Below the pieces are notes generated by a model that was not told the DNA's origin, did no database searches, and was given only the letters and a program-made list of their open reading frames with translations. Position numbers and translations under genes: made by a program. Below, in pieces: positions 1 through 6,892 of a stretch of DNA of 64,000 nucleotides (positions are counted from its first letter, which is position 1; every line of letters begins with the position of its first letter). Origin of the DNA: Streptomyces sp. AC550_RSS872 (lineage in GTDB: Bacteria; Actinomycetota; Actinomycetes; Streptomycetales; Streptomycetaceae); NCBI RefSeq assembly GCF_019049285.1, contig NZ_JAGMUL010000169.1, positions 98,031-162,030 of the forward strand. Reading direction: 5' to 3'.

Positions 1-2
1 CA

Positions 3-287
3 CGTTCCCTGGTGCGCGGTCACCATCAGATGCACGCCTCGGAGTTCACCGGCGACCATGACGCGGGCCGTGAATTCCAGTACCGCAACGACCAGTTGAT
101 GTACGTCGCCGACGGCGCCGTGGAGATCGAGGCCGAAGGCCGCGCCTACCGCCTGGGCCGGGGCGACACCCTGTACCTCACCGGCGGAGTGCGCCACCGC
201 TGGCGGGCGACGGTGCCGGACACGCGGGTGGTCGTCGTCGCGGTGGCCGAGCACATCGAGGCGGTCCGGGACCGGCCGGGGCGCTGA
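3..287 (+). CDS. Cupin-domain transcriptional regulator, C-terminal part (5' end outside window)
   Basis: The reading frame is open to the left edge, so only the C-terminal 94 codons are present. The sequence is a complete cupin barrel end: a histidine-rich entry (GHHQMHASEF), then LMYVADGAVEIEAEGR, the GDTLYLTGGVRHRW turn and a final beta strand. This arrangement is typical of XRE-type helix-turn-helix regulators whose C-terminal cupin binds a small ligand; the DNA-binding half must lie outside the window, so that part is inference. A GTG at 12 could be read as a start, but a free-standing 91-residue cupin beginning inside the first strand is less likely than a truncated regulator. Its stop overlaps the next start (TGATG), so the two genes are probably co-transcribed. 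Confidence 0.75.
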   Translation, partial: RSLVRGHHQMHASEFTGDHDAGREFQYRNDQLMYVADGAVEIEAEGRAYRLGRGDTLYLTGGVRHRWRATVPDTRVVVVAVAEHIEAVRDRPGR

Positions 288-1006
288 TGCGCGTCGTCTC
301 GCTCGTGCCGTCCCTGACGGAGGCCGTGGCCGTGTCGGCCCCCGGTGTCCTGGTCGGCGCGACGCACTGGTGCAGCCACCCGGCCGACCTGGACGTCACC
401 CGCGTAGGCGGCACCAAGAACCCCGACGTCGACCGGATCCTCACCCTCGCCCCCGACCTGGTGCTCGCCAACGAGGAGGAGAACCGCGAGCCCGACCTCG
501 CCGCCCTCCGCGCGGCCGGCGTCGAGGTCCTGGTCACACAGGTGCGGGACGTACCGCAGGCCTTCCGCGAACTGGCCCGCGTACTGGACGCCTGCGGTGC
601 CCCGGCCCGCCCGCACTGGCTGGACGAGGCGGAGGACACCTGGTCGTCGCTGCCGGTCCCGGCACGCCGTACGACAGCCGTGGTCCCGATCTGGCGCCGC
701 CCGTGGATGGTGCTGGGCAGCGACACCTTCGCGGGCGACGTCCTGTCCCGCCTGGGCGTCGACCACCTCCACGCGACCCACGAGGACCGCTACCCCCGCC
801 TCCCCCTGGACGACCTGCGGACACCGGCCCCGGACATCGTGGTCCTCCCCGACGAGCCCTACCGCTTCACGGCCGAAGACGGCCCCGAGGCGTTCCCCGG
901 CCTGCCCTGCGCGCTGGTCAGCGGGCGGCACCTGACGTGGTACGGCCCGTCGCTGGCCGAGGCGCCGCGGGTGTTGGGCGAGGTGCTGCGGGCGGCTTGC
1001 CGTTGA
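287..1006 (+). CDS. Helical-backbone metal receptor / cobalamin-binding-like protein
   Basis: A 239-residue protein of the TroA-like helical-backbone receptor fold, closest in style to BtuF-type cobalamin receptors. It opens with VVSLVPSLTEAV, continues with GVLVGATHWCSHP and GGTKNPDVDRILTLAPDLVLANEEEN, and ends with the second lobe (FAGDVLSRLGVDHL, DIVVLPDEPY). No signal peptide or lipobox is visible, so it may act inside the cell or as a stand-alone ligand-binding protein; no permease or ATPase gene is next to it. The ATG overlaps the stop of the upstream cupin regulator by one base. The last ~85 bp of the gene has an imperfect second copy just downstream (see repeat). Confidence 0.8.
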   Translation: MRVVSLVPSLTEAVAVSAPGVLVGATHWCSHPADLDVTRVGGTKNPDVDRILTLAPDLVLANEEENREPDLAALRAAGVEVLVTQVRDVPQAFRELARVLDACGAPARPHWLDEAEDTWSSLPVPARRTTAVVPIWRRPWMVLGSDTFAGDVLSRLGVDHLHATHEDRYPRLPLDDLRTPAPDIVVLPDEPYRFTAEDGPEAFPGLPCALVSGRHLTWYGPSLAEAPRVLGEVLRAACR

Positions 1007-2213
1007 GGGGGCCGGGTGTGTGCGTGTGGTGGCGGTGCGTTGTCGGGGGTGGGTCTTTGTGGGCGGCGGCTGACGTGGGGCGGGGTGTCGCTGGTGGAGG
1101 TGTCGCGGGTGTTGGGTGAGGTGCTGCGGGCAGTCTGCCGTTGAGCAGGCCCTGGGCGGTGCGCACGGCGGCGATGGTCCAGGCTGCGACGAGTACGCCG
1201 TACAGGCCGAGGGCGAGGGCCTCGTAGACGACGAGTCCGGTGTGCCGTGCCAGGGCCTCGGCGCCGGTGACGCAGGTGCCGACCGGGAAGGTGAACGCCC
1301 ACCACGTCATCGTGAAGCCCATGCCGCGCCGTCGGGCGCGCAGGACGTGGGCGGTGGCGAGAGCGGACCAGAGGAGGGCGAAGCCCATGACGGGGACGCC
1401 GTAGAGGACGGCGAGGAGGCCGAAGGCCTCGCTGTACGGGGGCGGGAGAACTCCGGGCGCCACGTCCGCGAACGCGCTGACGGCGGTGGTGGACTGCCCG
1501 AGCGGGCCCAGCACCAGGAACAGGGTCGGGGTGAGAGCGAGGGGGAGCGGGCCGCCGGTGATCAGGCGGGCGAAGACCAGCGGCAGCATCAGCAGGGTGG
1601 CCAGGAGACTCAGCCCGAACATCGCGAAACACGCCAGGAGCAGCGTCTCCCGGGCCTGCCCGGGCGGCAGATGCGGCACCAGGAGCGGGCCGAGCGCGGC
1701 GGACACCATCGGCGCGACGAGCGGCAGCAGCCATACGGGCGTGGCCTGCGACGGTTCCACGCGATGGCGTACGGCCATGAGGTACGGGACGGCGACGGCG
1801 GCCGCCAGTCCGATGGCCGTACCGACGCTGAACAGCAGGGCGTCGAGTAGGACCGCCGCACCTGCGCCGATCCAGTCCCCGCCGACGGTGATCGCGCCGC
1901 CGCCGACGGCCAGCAGTGCCATCGCCAGGCAGCCGTAGAAGGGCGCCGTGGCCGGGTCGAGGAGGTGGTCGCGGGCCTGGTCGCGGTGGTGGGTCCAGTG
2001 CAGGGCGCGGGCGGCGAGGAGGGTGAGCAGCAGGACGAGGGAGAGCGCCCAGACGGCCGTGCAGGCGGTACGCAGGCCGGGGACGTGGACCGGCAGCCCG
2101 GCTCCGGCGGTGGCGACGGCGGCGGTGCCCATGACGGCGGCGTACCAGTTGGGTCCGAGATGGCGGACGGCGGTGACCATGGGATCAGCGTCGTGGGGTC
2201 TGTCATCTCCCAC
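918..2213 (-). CDS. TDT family (TehA-like) transporter
   Basis: The first ~355 residues form about ten hydrophobic helices typical of the tellurite-resistance/dicarboxylate transporter family (C4-dicarboxylate, sulfite or malate exporters): HLGPNWYAAVMGTAAVATAG at the N-terminus, then GGGAITVGGDWIG, LGPLGQSTTA and MGFTMTWWAFTFPVGTC. Membrane location is clear, substrate is not. The last ~75 residues are a Pro/Thr/Ala-rich tail without family character that runs through the duplicated sequence at 921-1144 and overlaps the 3' end of the convergent receptor gene, so the ancestral stop was probably near 1140. The start is uncertain: GTG at 2213 without a convincing ribosome site, or ATG at 2180. 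It is divergent from a LysR gene, a common arrangement for this exporter. Confidence 0.82.
   Translation of the reverse strand: MGDDRPHDADPMVTAVRHLGPNWYAAVMGTAAVATAGAGLPVHVPGLRTACTAVWALSLVLLLTLLAARALHWTHHRDQARDHLLDPATAPFYGCLAMALLAVGGGAITVGGDWIGAGAAVLLDALLFSVGTAIGLAAAVAVPYLMAVRHRVEPSQATPVWLLPLVAPMVSAALGPLLVPHLPPGQARETLLLACFAMFGLSLLATLLMLPLVFARLITGGPLPLALTPTLFLVLGPLGQSTTAVSAFADVAPGVLPPPYSEAFGLLAVLYGVPVMGFALLWSALATAHVLRARRRGMGFTMTWWAFTFPVGTCVTGAEALARHTGLVVYEALALGLYGVLVAAWTIAAVRTAQGLLNGRLPAAPHPTPATPPPATPRPTSAAAHKDPPPTTHRHHTHTPGPLNGKPPAAPRPTPAAPRPATGRTTSGAAR
921..1144. repeat. Imperfect tandem duplication of a gene 3' end, 138-bp offset
   Basis: The segment 921-1006, containing the end and stop codon of the metal receptor gene, has a diverged copy at about 1059-1144. 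Both carry ctgacgtgg, then gtcgctgg, gcgggtgttggg and gaggtgctgcgggc, and both end with cgttgag; corresponding positions are 138 bp apart. The second copy lies antisense to the tail of the convergent TDT transporter gene and encodes part of its proline-rich C-terminus. Confidence 0.8.
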
Positions 2214-2237
2214 CAGGGAGTTTGCCTCTATGGCGAC

Positions 2238-2252
2238 ATAAACTGGGCTTAT
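2238..2252. promoter_or_regulatory. Candidate LysR operator ATAA-N7-TTAT
   Basis: The inverted repeat ATAA/TTAT with a 7-bp spacer contains the T-N11-A core of LysR-type sites and sits in the 37-bp gap between the divergent transporter and LysR genes. It overlaps the LysR start codon, which would suit autoregulation. The site is AT-rich in very GC-rich surroundings. It is a prediction from sequence only. Confidence 0.45.
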
Positions 2253-3174
2253 GACTCAGTCGGCGGAGGGGCAGTTTCGCACGGGATCCCTGGCACATCG
2301 GGTCCCCGATCTCGGTGCACTGGAGCTGTTGCTGGCGGTGGCCCGGCTAGGCAGTCTCGGTGGGGCGGCGCGGGAGCTGGGGATCACTCAGCCGGCGGCG
2401 AGCAGCCGGATCCGGTCGATGGAACGCCAGTTGGGGGTGGCCTTGGTGGACCGGTCACCTCGGGGCTCCCGGCTCACGGACGCCGGGGCGCTGGTGACGG
2501 ACTGGGCGCGGCGTGTCGTGGAGGCGGCGGAGGCGTTCGACGCGGGGGCGCAGGCGTTGCGGGACCGGCGGGACTCGCGGCTGCGGGTGGCGGCGAGCAT
2601 GACGATCGCGGAGTACCTGCTGCCGGGGTGGCTGCTCGCGCTGCGCGCCCAGCGGCCGGACACGGCGGTGTCTCTGCTCGCCGGGAACTCGGCTGCCGTC
2701 GCGGAGCGGTTGCTGGCGGACGAGGCGGACTTGGGGTTCGTGGAGGGGTTGAGTGTGCCGACGGGGCTGGACTCCGTGGTGATCGCTCACGACAACCTGA
2801 TCGTGGTGACGGCGCCGGGGCATGTCTGGGCGCGGCGGCGGCGGCCGTTGGATGCGTCGGAGTTGGCGGTGACCCCGTTGATCCTTCGGGAGAAGGGGTC
2901 GGGGACCCGGCAGGTTCTGGACGCGGCGTTGGGTGGGTTGGCGCGGCCGCTGATCGAGCTGTCGTCCACCACGGCGGTGAAGGCGGCCGCGGTGGGTGGG
3001 GCGGGGCCGGCGGTGCTGAGTGAGCTCGCGGTGGGGGAGGAGCTGTCGATGCGGCGGTTGGTGAGTGTGCCGCTCGCGGACGTGTCCCTCGCGCGGGACC
3101 TGCGGGCGGTGTGGCCGACGGGCCACCGCCCGGTGGGCCCGGCCCGAGACCTGCTGTCCCTGACCCGCGGCTAG
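2251..3174 (+). CDS. LysR family transcriptional regulator
   Basis: A 307-residue LysR-type regulator. The winged helix lies at about residues 20-80 (LELLLAVARLGSLGGAAREL, ITQPAASSRIRSMERQLG, RGSRLTDAG) and is followed by a linker helix and a periplasmic-binding-like effector domain (LRVAASMTIAEYLLPGWL onwards, LGFVEGL, LILREKGSGTRQVLD). The effector domain resembles the CysB/CbbR/YeiE branch. Its divergent position with the TDT transporter and a shared 37-bp control region suggest it regulates that exporter. The ATG follows an AT-rich dyad immediately and has no clear Shine-Dalgarno sequence, so translation may be leaderless. Confidence 0.9.
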   Translation: MTQSAEGQFRTGSLAHRVPDLGALELLLAVARLGSLGGAARELGITQPAASSRIRSMERQLGVALVDRSPRGSRLTDAGALVTDWARRVVEAAEAFDAGAQALRDRRDSRLRVAASMTIAEYLLPGWLLALRAQRPDTAVSLLAGNSAAVAERLLADEADLGFVEGLSVPTGLDSVVIAHDNLIVVTAPGHVWARRRRPLDASELAVTPLILREKGSGTRQVLDAALGGLARPLIELSSTTAVKAAAVGGAGPAVLSELAVGEELSMRRLVSVPLADVSLARDLRAVWPTGHRPVGPARDLLSLTRG

Positions 3175-3208
3175 TTCCTCGCCCCCGCCGCCCCTACCCG
3201 TCCCGTCC

Positions 3209-3227
3209 CTGGGGGCTGCGCCCCCAG
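3209..3227 (+). terminator. Hairpin downstream of the LysR gene
   Basis: CTGGGGGC-TGC-GCCCCCAG forms an 8-bp GC stem with a 3-nt loop 35 bp after the LysR stop. There is no U-tract, as is usual for streptomycete terminator-like hairpins. Confidence 0.5.
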
Positions 3228-3254
3228 ACCCCCACTGTCGGCCCTCCGGGCCTC

Positions 3255-3541
3255 GTCCTCAAACGCCGGACGGGCTGAAAGATCCAGGCCCGGCGTAGCC
3301 CCCTGTGGGTGGGTGGGGGTTCGGGACGGTGGTGGCCTTGTCCTCGAACGCCGGACGGGCTGGGAGGTCCAGGCTCGGTGTAGTCCCCTGTGGGTGGGTG
3401 GGGGTTCGGGATGGTGGTGGTCTCGTCTTCGAACGTTGGAGGGGCTGGCAGGTCCAGGCCTGGTGTAGTCCCCTGTGGGTGGGTGGGGGTTCGGGACGGC
3501 GGTGGCTTTGTCCTCGAACGCCGGATGGGCTGAAAGATGCA
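3255..3541. repeat. 85-bp tandem repeat array, three full copies and one partial
   Basis: Units start at 3255, 3340, 3425 and 3510, an exact 85-bp period. Each unit carries gtcctcgaacgccggacggg, a ccaggc block, gtagtcccctgtgggtgggt and ggttcggga with small substitutions; the fourth copy is cut after about 32 bp. The period is not a multiple of three and there is no spacer diversity, so it is neither a coding repeat nor a CRISPR array. The function is unknown. Confidence 0.9.
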
Positions 3542-3587
3542 CGCCGGGCCGGTAGATCCAGCCCCTCCGGCGTTGGAGGAGCGGGGT

Positions 3588-3604
3588 CTGGGGCGGAGCC
3601 CCAG
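3588..3604 (-). terminator. Hairpin downstream of the gamma-glutamyl hydrolase gene
   Basis: CTGGGGC-GGA-GCCCCAG is a 7-bp GC stem 42 bp beyond the stop of the minus-strand amidohydrolase gene, mirroring the hairpin at 3209-3227. No T-run follows. Confidence 0.45.
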
Positions 3605-3645
3605 AAGGATGGGACGGGTAGGGGCGGCGGGGGCGAAAACCTTGG

Positions 3646-4332
3646 TCAGCCGCCGCCGGCCGCCCGCACCAAACCCCCCATCACCCGCACATCCTCCCCC
3701 ATCTCCGGATGCCACTGCACCCCCAACACCCACCCCCCGGACGCCAGTTCCACCGCCTCGACCGTCCCGTCGCCCGCGTACGCCGAAGCGACCAGACCCT
3801 CACCCAGCCGATCCACGGCCTGATGGTGGTACGTCGGAACCGAGGTCTCCTCCGGCACGACACCGGCGTACAGACTCCCCGGCACCGGCTTCACGGTGTG
3901 GCTGCCGAAGACACCGACGACCTCGGCGTGCCCGTCGATGTGCTGGACCAGCGTGCCGCCGAGGGCGACGTTCAGGAGCTGCATGCCGCGGCAGATCCCG
4001 AGCAGAGGCACACCCGCGGCCAGCGCCGCGTCGATCAGGGCCAGCTCCCAGGCGTCCCGCGCCCGCGCAGGCGGCCCGGTCCGCGGCTCACGCTCCGCGC
4101 CGTAGCGGACCGGCTCCACATCGGGCCCGCCCGCGACGACCAGCCCGTCCAGCCGGGCGACCACCGCGCACGCGTGTGCCGGATCGTCCGGCGGGAGCAT
4201 CGCGGCGAGGCCGCCGGCCCGCTGCACCAGCCGGGGGTAACCGGCCGGCAGCAGGGCGGCCTCCAGCTCCCACACGCCCCACCGCACCCCGGGCTCCAGA
4301 TAGGTGCTGACACCGATCAGCGGCCTGGCCAC
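3646..4332 (-). CDS. Gamma-glutamyl-gamma-aminobutyrate hydrolase-like class I amidotransferase
   Basis: A 228-residue member of the PuuD-type peptidase C26 family. The nucleophile elbow is GICRGMQ with Cys114, and the catalytic His/Glu pair is in VQWHPE (His208, Glu210). The N-terminal IGVSTYLEP and LDGLVVAGGPDVEP are family hallmarks. PuuD enzymes release glutamate from gamma-glutamylated amines. The downstream neighbours (amine permease, FadR regulator, glutamine-synthetase-like ligase, aldehyde dehydrogenase) fit a gamma-glutamylation pathway, in which this enzyme would remove the glutamyl group at the end. It is likely co-transcribed with the upstream permease gene (25-bp gap). The exact substrate is inferred from context. 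Confidence 0.88.
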   Translation of the reverse strand: MARPLIGVSTYLEPGVRWGVWELEAALLPAGYPRLVQRAGGLAAMLPPDDPAHACAVVARLDGLVVAGGPDVEPVRYGAEREPRTGPPARARDAWELALIDAALAAGVPLLGICRGMQLLNVALGGTLVQHIDGHAEVVGVFGSHTVKPVPGSLYAGVVPEETSVPTYHHQAVDRLGEGLVASAYAGDGTVEAVELASGGWVLGVQWHPEMGEDVRVMGGLVRAAGGG

Positions 4333-4357
4333 AGCAACTCCCTCACAGCTCGCTACC

Positions 4358-5818
4358 TCAGTCCCGTGCCAACTCTGCCTCGGCCGCCGCCAGCGCCGCG
4401 AACTCCTCCTCCGGCGCCTTCGCCACCAGACGCTTACGGCTGTAGAGGCCGAAGTAGGCGAGCGCCACCACGTACACCACCAGCGCGATCACCGCCGCCG
4501 TCACGTCCACCAGGAAGGTGGCCACGAGTGCCGCACAGGCCAGCACCAGGGCGACCGAGGACGTCAGTACCCCGCCCGGCGTACGGTACGGCCGCGGCAG
4601 CTCCGGCTCGCGGCGGCGCAGCACGATGTGGGAGAGGGACATCAGGGCGTAGGAGATCGTCGCGCCGAAGACCGCGATGTTCAGCATCCGGGCGCCGTCG
4701 CCGGACACCGCCGCCAGCAGGAAGCCGATCGTGCCGGGCACGAGCAGGCCCAGGTACGGCGCCTTGCGGCTGCTGGTGAGGGAGAGGAAGCGGGGCAGGT
4801 AGCCCGCGCGGGACAGGGCGAACAGCTGGCGCGAGCCCGCGTAGATCAGCGAGAAGAAGGAGGCCACCAGGCCCGCGAGGCCCGCGTAGTTCACGATCCG
4901 GCTCAGTGTCGTGGCCTCGCCGTTCGGCTGGAGCGCCTCGACCAGCGGGTTGCCCGCCTCCTGGATCGCCGCGGAACCGCGCGCCCCGGCCGCCGCGAAG
5001 AACGTGACCACCGCGAGGACCACCAGAATGCCCATCGACCAGCGGATCGCCTTCGGCAGCGTACGGGCCGGCTCCTTGGTCTCCTCGGCGGCCAGCGGCA
5101 CCCCCTCCACGCCCAGGAAGAACCACATGCCGAACGGGAACGCCGCCCAGATGCCGAGCAGGCCGTAGGGCAGCCAGGAGTTCGACCCCGCAGCCGACGG
5201 GTCGACCGGGATGTCGTCCAGCGAGCCGGGGGAGAATTCGGGCAGCGCCGCCAGCGCGAACACGATCAGGGCCGCCACCGCGATGCCGGTGACGACGAAG
5301 CTGAAGCGCAGCGCCTCGCCGACGCCCCAGAGATGGATGCCGAGGAAGATCGCGAAGCAGACCAGGTACACCGGCCAGCCGGACTCCAGGCCGAACAGGC
5401 CCAGCGACTCGACGTAGTCGCCGATGAAGATGACGATGGCGGCGGGCGCGAGGACGTACTCGATGAGGATCGCCGTACCGGTGAGGAAGCCTCCCCAGGG
5501 GCCGAGGGCGCGGCGGGCGAAGCCGTAGCCGCCGCCCGCCGTGGGCAGGATCGAGGACAGCTCGGCCAGTGCGAACACCATGCAGGCGTACATCGCACCC
5601 ATGAGCACCATGGCGATGGCCAGGCCCCCGAAGCCGCCTTCGGCCAGGCCGAAGTTCCAGCCCGAGTAGTCGCCGGAGACGACGTAGGCGACACCGAGAC
5701 CGGTCAGCAGCACCCAGCCGGCGCTGCCGCGGCGCAGGGTCCTGCGCTCCAGATAGTCGTCCCCCTCGGGGGCGGGCGTACCCGGTGTGCCGGGTGAACT
5801 GGTGGATTCCAGGGACAT
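4358..5818 (-). CDS. eat: Amino acid/ethanolamine permease (APC superfamily)
   Basis: A 486-residue APC-superfamily permease with about 12 membrane helices. Family features are GLGVAYVVSGDYSGWNFGLA in the first helix, ELSSILPTAGGGYGFARRALG and GVEGVPLAAEETKEPART. The unwound first helix with DYSGWNFGL is typical of ethanolamine permeases rather than general amino acid permeases. I chose the ATG at 5818 (MSLESTSS) because GGGAG lies about 9 bp upstream; the frame is open 24 codons further without a ribosome site. It sits between the gamma-glutamyl hydrolase and a FadR regulator next to a glutamylamide ligase, so it probably imports the amine (ethanolamine) used by the cluster. The gene symbol is by family resemblance. 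Confidence 0.85.
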   Translation of the reverse strand: MSLESTSSPGTPGTPAPEGDDYLERRTLRRGSAGWVLLTGLGVAYVVSGDYSGWNFGLAEGGFGGLAIAMVLMGAMYACMVFALAELSSILPTAGGGYGFARRALGPWGGFLTGTAILIEYVLAPAAIVIFIGDYVESLGLFGLESGWPVYLVCFAIFLGIHLWGVGEALRFSFVVTGIAVAALIVFALAALPEFSPGSLDDIPVDPSAAGSNSWLPYGLLGIWAAFPFGMWFFLGVEGVPLAAEETKEPARTLPKAIRWSMGILVVLAVVTFFAAAGARGSAAIQEAGNPLVEALQPNGEATTLSRIVNYAGLAGLVASFFSLIYAGSRQLFALSRAGYLPRFLSLTSSRKAPYLGLLVPGTIGFLLAAVSGDGARMLNIAVFGATISYALMSLSHIVLRRREPELPRPYRTPGGVLTSSVALVLACAALVATFLVDVTAAVIALVVYVVALAYFGLYSRKRLVAKAPEEEFAALAAAEAELARD

Positions 5819-6023
5819 GGGCAGACTCCCACGGGGCGGCGGACAGGAGATCTTTCCGGGCACGGTGGGGTCGACCGAGCTCCGGTTCAATGGAGTGGAT
5901 CCACACCTTTGCGGGGTCGGTGGGGGGAAGGCAATACCCGTGCGTTAATCGCCCGTAAATCCTTGGCTCACCGCGAGCCGGGCCGAGCGGAGCCGAACCG
6001 CGCCCACCCGGTGCGGGAGGGGC

Positions 6024-6806
6024 TCAGCCGAGGAAGCCCCGCAGCAGCGCCGCCGTCCCCCCGCAGTGCTCACGCATGATCTCCCGCGCGCACTCCGCGT
6101 TGCCCTCGATCACCGCTTCCACGAGCGCGGTGTGCTGGCGTTGCGAGTGCTCCAGATTTCGGACGAGGAGCGGGATGCAGTCGAGCAGGTCGTTGACCGT
6201 CGCCCGTACGGCCGCGTACTGGGCGGTGAGCGTGGGGGAGCCGGACAGCTCGGCGAGCGTCAGATGCAGCAGGGTGTCCAGGCGGCGGTACTCGGCGAGC
6301 GGGGCGTCGTGCGTGCGTGCCAGTGCCTCGCGGAGCCGGTCGGCCTGCTCCTCGTCCAGCCCGTGCGCGGCGCACAGTCCGGCCGCGCCCACCTCGAGCA
6401 CCTCGCGGAAGCGCAGGGCGTCCTCGACGTCGACGTCCTTCAGGCGGCGGCGCAGCTCCTCCTCGCCGGGGGTGTCGGGGCGCGGCAGCACGAACGTGCC
6501 GCCGTAGCGTCCGCGCCGCGACTCGACCAGGCCCTGGTCCTGGAGGACCTTCAGCACCTCGCGCAGCGTCACCCGGCTGATCCCCAGCCGGTCGGCCAGC
6601 TCGCGCTCGGCCGGGAGCCGCTCGCCGCCCGGCACCAGGCCGAGCCGGACGACCTGGAGGATCTGCTCCAGCGCCTCCTCGAAGCCGTTGCCGGCCCGCA
6701 CCGGCCGCAGCACCGACGTCAGCCGGTCGTCCGCCCCCGGCGCCCCCGGCGCCCCCGGCGCTCCGGATGCCCCGGCCGCCCCCTGTTCCGTGCCCGCCTG
6801 CGACAT
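6024..6806 (-). CDS. FadR/GntR family regulator of the amine-utilisation cluster (EpuRII-like)
   Basis: A 260-residue GntR regulator with an N-terminal winged helix (LPAERELADRLGISRVTLRE, VLQDQGLVESRRGRYGGTFV) and a C-terminal all-helical FCD ligand domain (ALRFREVLEVGAAGLCAAHG, HLTLAELSGSPTL). The chosen ATG at 6806 (MSQAG) has GAAGGGGG 12 bp upstream; an ATG at 6845 is also in frame. A short GAP-repeat linker lies near the N-terminus. It is divergent from the glutamine-synthetase-like gene across a region with a CATA-N3-TATG dyad. The arrangement matches what I recall for the ethanolamine regulator EpuRII next to glnA4 in S. coelicolor, so regulation of this cluster is a reasonable inference. 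Confidence 0.85.
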   Translation of the reverse strand: MSQAGTEQGAAGASGAPGAPGAPGADDRLTSVLRPVRAGNGFEEALEQILQVVRLGLVPGGERLPAERELADRLGISRVTLREVLKVLQDQGLVESRRGRYGGTFVLPRPDTPGEEELRRRLKDVDVEDALRFREVLEVGAAGLCAAHGLDEEQADRLREALARTHDAPLAEYRRLDTLLHLTLAELSGSPTLTAQYAAVRATVNDLLDCIPLLVRNLEHSQRQHTALVEAVIEGNAECAREIMREHCGGTAALLRGFLG

Positions 6807-6842
6807 ATGGCCGTACCCCCTTCCCAAGCAATGGTCATCAGT

Positions 6843-6853
6843 CATACCTTATG
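6843..6853. promoter_or_regulatory. Candidate FadR-type operator CATA-CCT-TATG
   Basis: A perfect 4-3-4 inverted repeat lies in the divergent region 40 bp before the glutamylamide ligase start and 37 bp before the chosen regulator start. Its position and AT-rich character suit the binding site of the adjacent FadR-type regulator. It overlaps a possible -10 (TACCTT) for the plus-strand operon. Confidence 0.42.
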
Positions 6854-6892
6854 GCTCCCGGCTGACCGAAGTAGCCGAATGGAGGCTCTCCC

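Larger units (their letters stand above)
3185..3634. repeat. Inverted-repeat flanks around the 85-bp tandem array
   Basis: The left flank (about 3185-3232) and right flank (about 3583-3634) are imperfect reverse complements of each other, sharing cgcccctacccgtccc against gggacgggtaggggcg and a short G/C hairpin each. They bracket the 85-bp tandem repeats between the LysR gene and the convergent amidohydrolase gene. No coding potential was accepted in this stretch; frames open here are low-complexity. Confidence 0.7.

Noticed and set aside
3255..3541. Possible CRISPR array
   Set aside because: Units are contiguous with an 85-bp period and no unique spacers; no cas genes are present.
3171..3823. 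Several open frames across the 85-bp repeat array
   Set aside because: They are built from the repeat and its flanks, switch meaning by period 85 (not divisible by 3) and have no start signals.
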